64,000 nt of DNA from Mesorhizobium sp. ZC-5 (GTDB taxonomy: Bacteria; Pseudomonadota; Alphaproteobacteria; Rhizobiales; Rhizobiaceae). Under the pieces are notes generated by a model, which did not search any database, was not told where the DNA came from, and worked only from the letters and a program-made list of their open reading frames with translations. The DNA lies in assembly GCF_025753855.1 (NCBI RefSeq), contig NZ_JAOWPT010000013.1:112322-176321 (forward strand), in the 5' to 3' direction. A program made the position numbers and the translations under genes. Below, piece after piece: positions 1 through 9,215 of this stretch. Within the stretch, counting starts at the first letter, position 1, and every line of letters starts with the position of its first letter.

Positions 1-399
1 GACGGCAAACAGGCGGTTGCCGGGCGGCAGGTCGCGCACCGTCTCGGCTGTCGGCGACCGCTGCCCCAGCCGTTCGGTAACGAAAGCCGTGCTGCCGTCC
101 GGGGTCAGTACAAGAATTTCGGGAGCCGCAGTGACCGAATTCGAGACGGGCAGCGAACCGATGGTGATCTTTTCGCCGTTCAGGGAAAGGACGGTCAGCA
201 CGTCCTGATGGCCCGCTTCGCGCGGTGCAAGGCGGCTGTCGGCGTAGCTTTCGGCGACGAAGTCGCCATCCGAGATCACCGCGATCGTGCCGGCCGAAAG
301 CTCGCTTACGAAACCGGGCAGTTCGGCCGCCCGTGCTGTTATGCAGAGCATGGCGGTCAGGGCGACGCTGGATGTCCAGATTCGAGATTTCGTTGTCAT
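1..399 (-). CDS. Secreted beta-propeller (YVTN/lactonase-like) protein, N-terminal part
   Basis: The frame is open from an ATG at 397-399 to the left edge, so only the first 133 residues are visible and the stop lies outside the window. Residues 1-25 form a signal peptide (basic start, hydrophobic core, ARAAE cleavage-like end). The mature part has repeating strand-like stretches such as ILVLTPDGSTAFVTE, typical of blades of YVTN or 6-phosphogluconolactonase-like beta-propellers. The substrate is unknown; a periplasmic location is inferred from the signal peptide. It is divergent from the LysR gene at 520 across a region with LysR-type inverted repeats, so it is the likely target of that regulator. 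Confidence 0.7.
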   Translation of the reverse strand, partial: MTTKSRIWTSSVALTAMLCITARAAELPGFVSELSAGTIAVISDGDFVAESYADSRLAPREAGHQDVLTVLSLNGEKITIGSLPVSNSVTAAPEILVLTPDGSTAFVTERLGQRSPTAETVRDLPPGNRLFAV

Positions 400-464
400 G
401 GTCTTCGCTCCGTTGATGTGCGCGGAGATCGCGCTTGTCGGAGCCAAGAATCCATGCATTTTTG

Positions 465-490
465 ATTGGCGTCCAATTTCAATATTGGAC
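465..490. promoter_or_regulatory. Candidate LysR operator between divergent genes
   Basis: Two interleaved perfect inverted repeats lie here: ATTGG-N3-CCAAT (465-477) and GTCCAAT-N6-ATTGGAC (471-490). A further ATTGG box follows at 505-509. They sit between the beta-propeller gene (start 399) and the LysR gene (start 520), where LysR-type regulators usually bind to control themselves and the divergent target. The symmetry is seen in the sequence; the regulator assignment is inference from position. Confidence 0.55.
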
Positions 491-519
491 GCTGTGATAA
501 TCAAATTGGATCAGGTCGC

Positions 520-1404
520 TTGGATATCCGTTCCCTCGATTGTTTCATCGTGGTTGCCGAGGAGCTGCATTTTCGCCGCGCCGCGCAGCGGCTGAACCTG
601 ACGCAGCCGGCGCTGAGCCAGCGCATCCGCGTCCTGGAAGACGAGGTCGGCACGCCGCTCTTCGAACGCGACCGCAGGCATGTGGCACTGACGCCTGCGG
701 GCGCGGCGTTCCTCGGTCCGGCGCGTTCCGCCGTCGCCGGGGCGAGCCTTGCGAAGGCACAAGCCTTGCGCGCGCTGCACGGCGAGGTCGGCAGGCTGCG
801 GCTTGGGTTTACGGTCATTGCCTTCTACGGCCTGTTGCCGGAAGCGCTCCGGGTGTTTCGCGCGCGTTATCCCGACGTCACAGTCGAACTGGCCGAGATG
901 AACTCACCGTTGCTGGAGGCCGCGCTCGACGGCGGCAGGCTCGATCTTGGAGTGTTGCACCCGCCGCTGTCGACGCCATCGCTTGAAGTGCGGCCGCTGC
1001 CGGACGAGAAGCTGGTCCTGGCATTGCCGGCGGCGCACCCGCTTGCCCGCGCGGTGACGGTGATGACGTCCGACCTTGAGGGCGAACCTATGCTTATCGC
1101 GCCGAGAACCGTTGGACCAAGCATCTACGATCGCATGATCGCGTTCTTCCGCAATCAGGGGTTCAGCCCCGACATCGTGCAGGAGGCGACGCCGATGACG
1201 ACGCTTGCCGGGCTCGTGGCGGCGGGTGTCGGCGTGGGATTTGTCACCGAAGGCATCGCCACCGCCGTCCGGCCGGGGCTGGTCTTCCGGCCGGTTGAGC
1301 CCGAGCCGCCAAAATTGCCGCTGGCCGCAGCCTGGCGCGGGCCGGCTCTCTCGAAGAGCGGTGAGCTCTTCCTGGAGGTCGTCGCGGAACTTGCCGGCAA
1401 ATGA
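520..1404 (+). CDS. LysR-family transcriptional regulator
   Basis: A 294-residue protein with an N-terminal winged helix-turn-helix (about residues 1-60, including FRRAAQRLNLTQPALSQRI) and a LysR substrate-binding domain (about 90-290). The TTG at 520 was chosen because the family normally begins a few residues before the helix-turn-helix and a GATCAGG sequence lies just upstream. A longer in-frame start at 466 would add residues unlike the family and run through the operator. It is divergent from the beta-propeller gene at 1-399 and probably controls it and itself. The effector is unknown. Confidence 0.9.
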   Translation: MDIRSLDCFIVVAEELHFRRAAQRLNLTQPALSQRIRVLEDEVGTPLFERDRRHVALTPAGAAFLGPARSAVAGASLAKAQALRALHGEVGRLRLGFTVIAFYGLLPEALRVFRARYPDVTVELAEMNSPLLEAALDGGRLDLGVLHPPLSTPSLEVRPLPDEKLVLALPAAHPLARAVTVMTSDLEGEPMLIAPRTVGPSIYDRMIAFFRNQGFSPDIVQEATPMTTLAGLVAAGVGVGFVTEGIATAVRPGLVFRPVEPEPPKLPLAAAWRGPALSKSGELFLEVVAELAGK

Positions 1405-1422
1405 ATTGTTTTCCCGCAATCC

Positions 1423-1461
1423 ACCGGCACAGTCTGGTTATTCCGAGCCGGTTTCTTTTTT
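1423..1461 (+). terminator. Weak candidate terminator after lysR
   Basis: ACCGGC (1423-1428) can pair with GCCGGT (1447-1452) and is followed by a T-rich run to 1461. The loop is 18 nt, which is long, so this is only a tentative intrinsic terminator between the LysR gene and phoU. Confidence 0.3.
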
Positions 1462-1535
1462 CCGTCATCCGGCTAGCTTATGGAGTGATGAACGGCAGCG
1501 TCCCGTCTGCCGGTCAGGAGGAATGAAAGACCGCA

Positions 1536-2258
1536 ATGCAATCGCAGCACATCGTCCGCTCCTTCGACGAGGATCTGAAGTACCTCGCCAACCGTATCGC
1601 CGGCATGGGTGGCCACGCCGAACGCATGGTCGACCAGGCCGTGTCGGCCCTCGTCAATTCCGATGCTGGCCTCGCGCGCAAGGTAATCGACGACGATCTG
1701 TTCCTGGATGAAGGCCAGCGCGAGATCGACGACAAGGCGATCGTCTTCATCGCCAAGCGCCAGCCGATGGCCGACGATCTGCGCGAGGTCATCGGCGCCA
1801 TCCGCATTTCCGCCGACCTCGAACGCGTCGGTGATCTCGGCAAGAACATCGCCAAGCGTGTCGTCGCCGTCAGCGACGCCCGCCATCCGTTCAGCCTGTT
1901 TCGCGGCCTGCAGGCACTGACCGAACTGGCGCTGACGCAGCTCAAGGACGTGCTCGACGCCTATGCCTCGCGCTCGGTCGAGCGCCTCGGCTTCGTGCGC
2001 GACCGCGACGACCAGATCGACGCCATGTACACGTCGCTGTTTCGCGAACTCCTGACCTACATGATGGAAGACCCGCGCAACATCACCGCCTGCACGCATC
2101 TCCTGTTCTGCGCCAAGAACATCGAACGCATCGGCGACCATGCCACCAACATCGCCGAGACGGTGTATTACGTCGTCACAGGGGACCAGATGCCGCCCGA
2201 CCGGCCCAAGGAAGACAAGAGCCACCGGGTGGTGCTGCCGACCGAAACCGCCAACTGA
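1536..2258 (+). CDS. phoU: Phosphate-specific transport system accessory protein PhoU
   Basis: A 240-residue all-helical protein with the two PhoU repeats. The paired metal-binding-type motifs are visible as DLERVGDLGKNIAKR in the first half and FCAKNIERIGDHATNIAE in the second. PhoU is a cytoplasmic negative modulator of phosphate uptake and PhoR signalling. The ATG at 1536 follows an AGGAGG at about 1516-1521. PhoU usually ends a pstSCAB operon; here no pst or pho genes flank it, the neighbours being a LysR gene and a CorA transporter. It may therefore be a second or relocated copy, which the window cannot decide. Confidence 0.93.
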   Translation: MQSQHIVRSFDEDLKYLANRIAGMGGHAERMVDQAVSALVNSDAGLARKVIDDDLFLDEGQREIDDKAIVFIAKRQPMADDLREVIGAIRISADLERVGDLGKNIAKRVVAVSDARHPFSLFRGLQALTELALTQLKDVLDAYASRSVERLGFVRDRDDQIDAMYTSLFRELLTYMMEDPRNITACTHLLFCAKNIERIGDHATNIAETVYYVVTGDQMPPDRPKEDKSHRVVLPTETAN

Positions 2259-2341
2259 TTGCTGCGGGCTCGAATGGCCCGCCGGAATGCGCTAGTGTGG
2301 GTCCGGTTCCGGGTCGAAGGCACCGTCTTCGGGAGGCTGCA

Positions 2342-3352
2342 ATGGAACTTGCGCGCGACATCAAGGCATCCGGAGAAGCCGAGGCCGGCATCGTCGCGTC
2401 CAGCGTCTACGCCGCCGGGCATCGCGTCGCCGACATTCCTATCGAGGAGGCTGGCGCGTGGTCGGCGAAGGAAGGGCATTTCGTCTGGATCGGGCTGCTC
2501 GAACCCGACCGCGAACTTCTCCTGCGCGTCCAGCGGCAGTTTCACCTGCATGATCTCGCCATCGAGGATGCCGAACATCCGCATCAGCGGCCGAAGCTCG
2601 AGCAATATGGCGACGCGCTGTTCATCGTGGCCCGCACCGCACAGTTGTTCGAGGGCCGCGTCACATTCGGAGAGACCCATCTCTTCGTCGGCGCCGGCTA
2701 TATCGTCAGCGTCCGCCACGGTCCTTCGACGTCCTACACATCGGTGCGCCAGCATTGGGAAAGCTGCCCCTCGGCGCTGTCGAAAGGCGAGGATTTCATC
2801 CTCTACGCCATCCTCGATTTCATCGTCGACAACTACATGCCGGTGCTTGAGCAGATCGAGGCCGAGGTCGACGCCATTGAGGACCGGGTTCTGGTCAAGC
2901 CGATGACGACGGCCGACATCGAGCGGCTCTACATGCTGCGCCGCGATCTTCTGCGCTTGCGCAACGCCGCAGGTCCGCTGGTCGAAGTCTGCCGCCGGCT
3001 GACCAGCGCCGAACTGCCGCAGATCCGCGCCGCGATGCATCCACTGTTCCGCGACGTCACCGACCACATCCGCACCGTGCAGGAGAAGATCGACAATCTG
3101 CGCGAAGTCCTGGCATTTGCCTTCGAGGCGAGCCTGCTTGTCGGCCAGAGCCAGGAAACGGCAATCGCCAAGAAACTCGCCTCGTGGGCGGCCATCCTCG
3201 CCGTGCCGACAGCCGTTGCAGGCATTTACGGCATGAACTTCGAGGATATGCCCGAGCTGAAGATGGCGTTCGGCTACCAGACCGTGCTGATATTCATCAT
3301 CGCGGCCTGTTCGTTCCTCTATTGGCGCTTCCGAAAAAACGGCTGGCTATGA
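2342..3352 (+). CDS. corA: CorA-family magnesium/divalent cation transporter
   Basis: A 336-residue inner-membrane channel of the CorA family. The N-terminal two thirds form the cytoplasmic funnel with long helices. Two transmembrane helices lie at the C-terminus, and the selectivity motif GMN is seen in YGMNFEDMP at the end of the first. The C-terminus is short and basic (FRKNGWL). The start at 2342 was preferred over the upstream GTG-type start at 2297 because a GGGAGG lies just ahead of it. Expected substrates are Mg2+ or Co2+/Ni2+; exact specificity cannot be read here. It runs in the same direction as phoU with an 83-bp gap. Confidence 0.92.
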   Translation: MELARDIKASGEAEAGIVASSVYAAGHRVADIPIEEAGAWSAKEGHFVWIGLLEPDRELLLRVQRQFHLHDLAIEDAEHPHQRPKLEQYGDALFIVARTAQLFEGRVTFGETHLFVGAGYIVSVRHGPSTSYTSVRQHWESCPSALSKGEDFILYAILDFIVDNYMPVLEQIEAEVDAIEDRVLVKPMTTADIERLYMLRRDLLRLRNAAGPLVEVCRRLTSAELPQIRAAMHPLFRDVTDHIRTVQEKIDNLREVLAFAFEASLLVGQSQETAIAKKLASWAAILAVPTAVAGIYGMNFEDMPELKMAFGYQTVLIFIIAACSFLYWRFRKNGWL

Positions 3353-3396
3353 TGCCAGCCGGAGTTTCCCGTCCAGGGAGGATTTGACGGGGTAGG

Positions 3397-3915
3397 CTAG
3401 CGGTTGCGCCGGCGCTCCGAGGCCGGCTGGAATGCGATGCGCGAGTGATACGTGCAATATGGGCCGGTATCGGCGGAATCATTGCCGCAGAAGCTGAAAT
3501 CCTCCGACAGCGGATCGCCGTTCGGCCATTTGCAGGTGCGCTCGCTGAGCTGCACCAGCTGCAGGCGGCGCGAGATCGGCACCACGACGTTTTCCACCGG
3601 CCGGATGTAGTGGCGGGCGACAGGCTCGGCATCGAACTGCGCCTGCAGGGCGTTGTTGCCCACCGAGACCGGCATCGAACGGACCGAGGTCGAACTGCGG
3701 GTGACAGTCTTGGTCCCGGTCGATCCTTGCGAGGTCTTCTTCTGCCGTGCCGGTGCAGCGGTCGCCCGGCCGCGGCTCGACAACTTGAGCCGGTGAACCT
3801 TACCGATGACCGCATTGCGGCTGACACCGCCGAGTTGCGCCGCGATCTGGCTTGCGCTCAGGCCCTCGGCCCAGAGTTTCCTGAGAAGTTCGACGCGTTC
3901 GTCATTCCAGTTCAT
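3397..3915 (-). CDS. gcrA: Cell cycle regulator GcrA
   Basis: A 172-residue GcrA-family protein. The conserved N-terminus MNWNDERVELLRKLWAEG leads into a helix-turn-helix (ASQIAAQLGGVSRNAVIGKV), followed by a basic, low-complexity linker and a C-terminal Cys/His-containing segment (CKWPNGDP, CGNDS, YCTYHSRIAF). GcrA binds sigma70-RNA polymerase at CcrM-methylated GANTC sites and drives S-phase genes in alphaproteobacteria. The start at 3915 fits the family N-terminus and follows AGGAGCAAGG; an earlier in-frame ATG at 3960 would add an atypical extension. It ends convergently with corA. Confidence 0.95.
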   Translation of the reverse strand: MNWNDERVELLRKLWAEGLSASQIAAQLGGVSRNAVIGKVHRLKLSSRGRATAAPARQKKTSQGSTGTKTVTRSSTSVRSMPVSVGNNALQAQFDAEPVARHYIRPVENVVVPISRRLQLVQLSERTCKWPNGDPLSEDFSFCGNDSADTGPYCTYHSRIAFQPASERRRNR

Positions 3916-4183
3916 GAGACCTTGCTCCTGATCTAGCGTGCGACGCCGGAATCCCTTCACGACCCGGCTCTAGCCGGGGCCGTACCACATATGCTCCTGT
4001 GATTAGGTCCGCCGCACGAAATCTAGTCTTTTGTTACCCTTAAACTACCTTATTGGCTGACTCCGTGACAAGAGTCCGCCTCGCGGCATGAATCGGTTTT
4101 TTCGGTTTTCAACAACTTGCCGTCGAAACCGGGCAAATATGTCGAAACCTGTCGTGGCGAATTAGCGTTGCACGACGTTTTCG

Positions 4184-4212
4184 TTGACTTCATGGCCAAA
4201 AAAACTGATATA
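4184..4212 (+). promoter_or_regulatory. Candidate sigma70-type promoter upstream of argD
   Basis: TTGACT at 4184-4189 and GATATA at 4207-4212 are separated by 17 nt, a good match to the alphaproteobacterial housekeeping promoter. The predicted start near 4219-4220 falls at the base of the hairpin at 4219-4245, about 100 nt before argD. Confidence 0.5.
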
Positions 4213-4218
4213 ACCTCG

Positions 4219-4245
4219 AAAGCCGCCGCTTGAGGCGGCTTTTTT
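4219..4245 (+). terminator. Terminator-like hairpin in the argD leader
   Basis: AAAGCCGCC (4219-4227) pairs perfectly with GGCGGCTTT (4234-4242) around a 6-nt loop, followed by T residues to 4245. This is the shape of an intrinsic terminator, but it stands between the divergent gcrA and argD with no gene to end. It lies directly after the predicted promoter, so it may act as a 5' structure, an attenuator, or the end of a very short transcript. Confidence 0.55.
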
Positions 4246-4316
4246 GATTTTTGGCCGGCGAAGGGATCGGCGGTATGTCGCGCCGCGCGGTCCCTGCTTT
4301 TTTCCGGAGTTATATA

Positions 4317-5525
4317 ATGAGCGGATCGGCGCTTTACGAGACCTTCGCGCGCGCGCCCCTGGCCTTCGACCGGGGCGAGGGCAGCTGGCTGATCACCGAG
4401 GACGGCAAGCGATATCTCGACTTCGCCGGCGGCATCGCTGTCAATTCGCTGGGCCACAGCCATCCGCATCTCGTTGCCGCCATCACAGAGCAGGCAGCGA
4501 AGCTGTGGCACGTCTCCAATCTTTACGAGATCCCGAACCAGCGCCGGCTCGGCGAGCGCCTTGCCGCCGCCACCTTCGCCGACAAGGTGTTCTTCACCAA
4601 TTCGGGCGCCGAGGCGCTGGAATGCGCCATCAAGACGGCGCGCCGCTACCATTTCGTCAACGGCAATCCGGAGCGCTACCGCACCATCACCTTTGAAGGC
4701 GCTTTCCACGGCCGCACCCTGGCGACCATTGCCGCCGGCGGCCAGCAGAAATACCTCGAGGGCTTCGGCCCGAAGGTCGAAGGCTTCGACCAGGTCGCCT
4801 TCGACGATATCGATGCCGCCGAGAAGCTGATCGGACCGGAAACGGCGGCGATCCTGCTGGAGCCGGTGCAGGGCGAGGGTGGCATCCGCCAGTTTCCGAC
4901 CGCGTCGTTGAAGCGCGTGCGCGAGCTTTGCGACAAGCATGGCCTGCTGCTGATCTTCGACGAGGTCCAGTGCGGTATCGGCCGTACGGGAAAACTCTTC
5001 GCCCATGAGTGGTCGGGCGTCACCCCGGATCTGATGGCGATCGCCAAGGGCATCGGCGGCGGCTTCCCGATGGGCGCCTGCCTGTCGACCGACGAAGCCG
5101 CGGTCGGCATGACCGCCGGCGTCCACGGCACGACGTTTGGCGGCAACCCGCTTGCGATGGCGGTTGGCAATGCCGTGCTCGATGTCGTTCTGGAAGATGG
5201 TTTCCTCGACGAGGTCAACCGCAAGGCACTGGTCATGAAACAGGGCCTCGCCGCAATCGCCGACGAATATCCGGACGTCATCGAGGATATACGCGGCATC
5301 GGCCTGATGCTCGGCCTCAAGTGCAAGCAGCTGAACAGCAAGGTCAACGGCGCGCTGCGGGAGCACGAACTGCTCGCTGTGCCGGCCGGCGACAACGTCA
5401 TTCGGCTGCTGCCGCCGCTCAACGTGACCGACGAGGATATCCGGGTCGGGCTTGAGCGTGTCCGCGCCGGTGCTGCGAGCCTCTCGCAGCATGCTCCCGA
5501 AGCCGCGCGGAAGCAGAGCGCATGA
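4317..5525 (+). CDS. argD: Acetylornithine aminotransferase
   Basis: A 402-residue class III PLP aminotransferase that converts N-acetylglutamate semialdehyde to N-acetylornithine in arginine synthesis; it may also serve lysine synthesis as DapC. Visible motifs are the phosphate-cup NSGAEA (95-100), the PLP-ring Asp in [12 protein letters not shown] (214-225), and the Schiff-base Lys244 in [13 protein letters not shown]. The ATG at 4317 follows CCGGAG. It overlaps argF by 4 bp, so the two are translationally coupled. Confidence 0.95.
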   Translation: MSGSALYETFARAPLAFDRGEGSWLITEDGKRYLDFAGGIAVNSLGHSHPHLVAAITEQAAKLWHVSNLYEIPNQRRLGERLAAATFADKVFFTNSGAEALECAIKTARRYHFVNGNPERYRTITFEGAFHGRTLATIAAGGQQKYLEGFGPKVEGFDQVAFDDIDAAEKLIGPETAAILLEPVQGEGGIRQFPTASLKRVRELCDKHGLLLIFDEVQCGIGRTGKLFAHEWSGVTPDLMAIAKGIGGGFPMGACLSTDEAAVGMTAGVHGTTFGGNPLAMAVGNAVLDVVLEDGFLDEVNRKALVMKQGLAAIADEYPDVIEDIRGIGLMLGLKCKQLNSKVNGALREHELLAVPAGDNVIRLLPPLNVTDEDIRVGLERVRAGAASLSQHAPEAARKQSA

Positions 5526-6442
5526 GTGCGCCCCGGCATTTCACCGACCTCTCCGCAGTCCCGGCCGCCGAACTCCGTGGCATCCTTGACGATGCCGTCG
5601 CCCGCAAGGGCCGGCTGAAGGCGGGCGAGAGGAGCCGGCCGCTCGACGGCAAGGTGCTCGCGATGATTTTCGACAAGCCGTCGACGCGGACCCGGGTGTC
5701 ATTCGACGTCGGCATGCGCCAGCTCGGTGGCGAAACCATCATGCTGACCGGCACCGAGATGCAGCTCGGCCGCTCGGAAACCATCGCCGACACGGCGAAG
5801 GTGCTGTCGCGCTACGTCGACGCCATCATGATCCGCACGACTTCGCACGACCGGCTGCTCGAGCTTACCGAGCACGCCACCGTGCCGGTCATCAACGGGC
5901 TCACCGACGATACCCATCCCTGCCAGCTGATGGCTGACGTGATGACCTATGAGGAGCATCGCGGCCCGGTGAAGGGCAAGACGTTTGCGTGGACCGGCGA
6001 TGGCAACAATGTGCTGCATTCGCTGCTGGAAGCCTCGGCGCGCTTCAGTTTCAACCTGAACGTCGCGGTTCCCGAGGGCAGCGAGCCGGCCGAAAAGTTC
6101 ATCGACTGGTCGAGGAAGAACGGCGGTGCCATCTCGTTCACCCGCTCCGCCGAAGAAGCGGTAACGGACGCGGACTGCATCGTCACCGACTGCTGGGTCT
6201 CGATGGGCCAGGAGCACCGCGCCCGCGGCCATAACGTCTTCCTGCCCTATCAGGTCAATTCGGCGCTGATGAAGCACGCCAAGCCGGACGCGCTATTCAT
6301 GCACTGCCTGCCGGCGCATCGCGGCGAGGAAGTGACCGACGAGGTGATCGACGGGCCGCATTCGGTGGTGTTCGACGAAGCGGAAAACCGCTTGCACGCG
6401 CAGAAGGCCGTGCTTGCATGGTGTCTCGGCGCCCAGGTGTAG
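5522..6442 (+). CDS. argF: Ornithine carbamoyltransferase
   Basis: A 306-residue cytoplasmic enzyme joining ornithine and carbamoyl phosphate to citrulline. The carbamoyl-phosphate motif STRTRVSF (about 56-63), the HPCQLMAD motif near the middle, and the ornithine-loop [10 protein letters not shown] near the C-terminus are all present. The length is normal for the family. The start overlaps the argD stop (ATGA), so the pair forms an arginine-synthesis operon, as is common in rhizobia. Confidence 0.96.
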   Translation: MSAPRHFTDLSAVPAAELRGILDDAVARKGRLKAGERSRPLDGKVLAMIFDKPSTRTRVSFDVGMRQLGGETIMLTGTEMQLGRSETIADTAKVLSRYVDAIMIRTTSHDRLLELTEHATVPVINGLTDDTHPCQLMADVMTYEEHRGPVKGKTFAWTGDGNNVLHSLLEASARFSFNLNVAVPEGSEPAEKFIDWSRKNGGAISFTRSAEEAVTDADCIVTDCWVSMGQEHRARGHNVFLPYQVNSALMKHAKPDALFMHCLPAHRGEEVTDEVIDGPHSVVFDEAENRLHAQKAVLAWCLGAQV

Positions 6443-6598
6443 CGACAAGCCCGGAGGGGGATTGCGACAAGCGATCTCGCCCCGGCCGCCGCTTGATCCG
6501 GACGCAGGGCGTTCCTATCTCTGCGGCATCACCTTAATCTCCATTTGACACGCGCGTTTTGGGACGCATCCTGAGACGCGGGCTGCGGGAATGATCCA

Positions 6599-7585
6599 TT
6601 GGCTGAAACAGAACGCAAACTTGGCGAATTCGGCTTTGCCGGCGACGATCACGTCGTGCCTTTCGAGGTGGCGCCGCTCGACATGCGTGGCCGGAGCGTC
6701 CAGCTCGGGCCGTTGCTCGACCAGATTCTCGAACGCCACGCCTACCCCGAGCCCGTCGCGCGCCTGCTCGCCGAAGCCATCGTGCTGACGGTGCTGCTTG
6801 GCACCTCGCTGAAATTCGAGGGCAAGTTCATCCTGCAGACCCGTTCCGACGGGCCGGTGGATATGCTGGTTGCCGATTTCTCGACGCCGAAATCGCTGCG
6901 CGCCTATGCCCGCTACGATGACGAGCGGCTGGCCGCGGCGGTCGCGGCCGGCGACGCCTCGCCGGAAAAGCTTCTGGGCAACGGCGTTCTTGCTCTCACC
7001 ATCGACCAGGGCGCCCACACGCAGCGCTATCAGGGGATCGTCCAGCTTGACGGTACCTCGATGGAAGAGCTTGCGCGTATCTATTTCCGCCAGTCGGAAC
7101 AAATCCCGACCGAGGTGCGCCTTGCGGTGGCCAAGATGGTGGTGCCGGGCAAGGGTGGCGGCAAGGAGCATTGGCGCGCCGGCGGCGTGATGGCGCAGTT
7201 CCTGCCCGAAGCGCCGGAGCGGTTGCGGCTGCCCGACCTGCCGGGCGGCGACGGTGAAGGACCCGACCACGACCCGACAGACAGCACCTGGCAGGAGGTG
7301 CTGGCGCTGATGGCGACGATCGAGCCTTCCGAACTGATCGACCCGACCGTCGGTTCGGAACGGCTGCTCTACCGCCTGTTCCACGAACATGGCGTGCGGG
7401 TGTTCGAAGGCGTGGAAGTCCTCGACCAGTGCTCGTGCTCGCGCGACAAGATACGCGGCATCCTCGAAGGTTTTTCGGCCGAGGAGATCGTCGAAAGCAC
7501 CGAAAACGGCGCCATCAAGGTCAATTGCGAGTTCTGCTCGAAGGAATACGAATTCGATCCGGCGGAATTCGAGGCGGCGAAGTAG
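6599..7585 (+). CDS. hslO: Redox-regulated chaperone Hsp33
   Basis: A 328-residue Hsp33. The C-terminal redox switch is intact: CSC at 278-280 and CEFC at 310-313, giving C-X-C-X29-C-X2-C, which binds Zn2+ when reduced. Under oxidative stress Hsp33 forms disulfides, unfolds the linker and becomes a holdase in the cytoplasm. The TTG at 6599 fits the family N-terminus and has GGGAA just upstream. It lies downstream of argF in the same direction with a 156-bp gap, so it may have its own promoter. Confidence 0.95.
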   Translation: MAETERKLGEFGFAGDDHVVPFEVAPLDMRGRSVQLGPLLDQILERHAYPEPVARLLAEAIVLTVLLGTSLKFEGKFILQTRSDGPVDMLVADFSTPKSLRAYARYDDERLAAAVAAGDASPEKLLGNGVLALTIDQGAHTQRYQGIVQLDGTSMEELARIYFRQSEQIPTEVRLAVAKMVVPGKGGGKEHWRAGGVMAQFLPEAPERLRLPDLPGGDGEGPDHDPTDSTWQEVLALMATIEPSELIDPTVGSERLLYRLFHEHGVRVFEGVEVLDQCSCSRDKIRGILEGFSAEEIVESTENGAIKVNCEFCSKEYEFDPAEFEAAK

Positions 7586-7624
7586 GTGCCTCTTTCTTCT
7601 CCCCCTTGAACGGGAAGGAGAGAG

Positions 7625-8017
7625 CTAATTCACCGTCCGCGTCCGGTCCGGAATGTCGAGCGAGAACGTGGGGATGGCGATGTCGAATGTCTCGCCATGC
7701 TCGTTGCGCATCGTATAGCGTCCGCTCATGATCCCCGACGGCGTCGTCAGGGGACAGCCTGATGTGTACTGGTAGCTGTCGCCCGGATTTAGCTCGGGCT
7801 GCTCACCGACCACGCCATCACCCTGCACCTCTTCGACACGTCCGGCGGCGTCGGTGATGCGCCAGTGGCGCGACAGGAGCTGCACGAAATCGTCGGACTG
7901 GTTGTCGATGGTGATCCGGTAGGCCCAGACATAGCGGTTTTCGGCCGGTTCTGAACGGTCGTCGAGATAGAAGGGCTCGACCCTCACGGCGATCTGGCGT
8001 GTCACGGTACGGTACAT
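7625..8017 (-). CDS. apaG: Co2+/Mg2+ efflux protein ApaG
   Basis: A 130-residue single-domain ApaG (DUF525) protein with an immunoglobulin/fibronectin-like fold. The family glycine motif GDGVVGEQP and the conserved stretches FVQLLSRHW and SGIMSGRY are visible. The start at 8017 ([15 protein letters not shown]) matches the family. The open frame continues far upstream, but that extension is antisense to the gene at 8159 and lacks homology. The biochemical role is poorly defined; the cation-efflux label comes from enterobacterial phenotypes. It converges on hslO. Confidence 0.93.
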   Translation of the reverse strand: MYRTVTRQIAVRVEPFYLDDRSEPAENRYVWAYRITIDNQSDDFVQLLSRHWRITDAAGRVEEVQGDGVVGEQPELNPGDSYQYTSGCPLTTPSGIMSGRYTMRNEHGETFDIAIPTFSLDIPDRTRTVN

Positions 8018-8158
8018 AGGCGACTCGCTTCGACTTTCCCGCGATTCTCCGCCCGTATGCATGCGGCGGTCAACCACCTCCATCACTATGCGCGCGATTG
8101 TGATTTCCGCGTGGCGCGATTTCGCGTCTAATCCCGGCAAGAATCCCGAGGATATCGC

Positions 8159-8764
8159 ATGCTGGATGGCTGGACACGCGCCCGTATAGATCCGTTTCTC
8201 GACCGCCTCGCCGGCGGGCTGGCCACCACCGGCGTCTCCGCGAATTTTATCACCCTGGCTGCCTGCGGCACCGGTCTGCTTGCCGCGCTGGCGATTGCCG
8301 GCGGACATTTCTGGCTCGGGCTTGTGCTCATGCTGGCCAGCCGGCTTGGCGACGGGCTCGATGGCGCCGTAGCCAGGATCAACGGCAAGACCGATCTTGG
8401 CGGCTATCTCGACATCGTGCTCGATTTTGTCTTTTACGGCGCCATTCCGCTTGGCTTCGTGCTTGCCGATCCTGCCGCCAATGCAGTCGCGGGAGCGGTG
8501 CTGGTCTTCTCTTTCTACGTCAACGGTTCGAGTTTCCTCGCTTATGCCGTCATGGCCGAGAAGCGGAAAATGGAGACCGCCGCCCGTGGCGCGAAGTCGC
8601 TGTTTTTCACCACGGGGCTGGCGGAAGCGTCGGAAACGATCGCGGTTTTTGCGATTTTCTGCATTTTTCCGGGGTATTTTTCGGAAATCGCGTACGTTTT
8701 TTCGGCAGTTTGCCTCTATACGGCGCTGTCCCGCATGGTCCTTGCGGCTCGGACATTCGGTTGA
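8159..8764 (+). CDS. CDP-alcohol phosphatidyltransferase family protein
   Basis: A 201-residue integral membrane enzyme with about six hydrophobic helices. The catalytic signature D-x2-DG-x2-AR-x7-G-x3-D-x3-D is complete in the stretch beginning DGLDGAVAR and ending YLDIVLD (about residues 64-86). Family members transfer a phosphoalcohol from a CDP-activated donor to an acceptor alcohol in phospholipid or osmolyte synthesis. The acceptor cannot be deduced. The gene is followed 4 nt later by the YjbR-family gene, so the two probably share a transcript. Confidence 0.88.
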   Translation: MLDGWTRARIDPFLDRLAGGLATTGVSANFITLAACGTGLLAALAIAGGHFWLGLVLMLASRLGDGLDGAVARINGKTDLGGYLDIVLDFVFYGAIPLGFVLADPAANAVAGAVLVFSFYVNGSSFLAYAVMAEKRKMETAARGAKSLFFTTGLAEASETIAVFAIFCIFPGYFSEIAYVFSAVCLYTALSRMVLAARTFG

Positions 8765-8768
8765 GGCC

Positions 8769-9092
8769 ATGGTGACGCAGGCAGAGTTCCGCGATCTTGC
8801 TTTGAGCTTCCCTGAAAGCCAGCAAAGCGGCCATTTCGACGTGATGGATTTCCGTGTCGCCAGGAAAATCTTCGCCACGCTGCGTGAAGCCGACAGCCGC
8901 GCGGTGTTGAAGCTCTCGCCGGACGAACAGCAATTACTGATGCAGACAGCGCCCGGGATGTTCGAACCGGTCAAGGGCGCTTGGGGCCTGAAGGGGTGGA
9001 CACGGGTTCTTCTGGATCGGGCGGATGCGCCAACGGTTCGCCATGCCATGGCCATGGCATGGAAATCCGTGGCGCCGAAGAAGCTTTGGTGA
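8769..9092 (+). CDS. MmcQ/YjbR family protein
   Basis: A 107-residue protein of the MmcQ/YjbR (double-wing) family. It is recognised by the order of [20 protein letters not shown] in the first half and [15 protein letters not shown] followed by a C-terminal helix. These small cytoplasmic proteins have a CyaY-like fold and are suspected nucleic-acid binders, but have no established activity. The ATG at 8769 lies 4 nt after the preceding stop, suggesting translational coupling. Confidence 0.85.
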   Translation: MVTQAEFRDLALSFPESQQSGHFDVMDFRVARKIFATLREADSRAVLKLSPDEQQLLMQTAPGMFEPVKGAWGLKGWTRVLLDRADAPTVRHAMAMAWKSVAPKKLW

Positions 9093-9215
9093 ACCAGCGG
9101 CCCACCAGAAACTTTGCCCTCAAGAGAGATGGCCGCTAGGCTAGGCCCGGGCAGTCGTCATTGTGCCGTCATGGCAATCGGCGAGTTTCGGGGCTTCCGC
9201 AAGAGGACAACTCCG

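Noticed and set aside
4050-5492. A 480-codon minus-strand frame over argD
   Set aside because: It is the antisense shadow of argD; no family resemblance.
8018-9055. Long N-terminal extension of apaG
   Set aside because: ApaG is normally about 125-130 residues and starts at 8017; the extension is antisense to two real genes.
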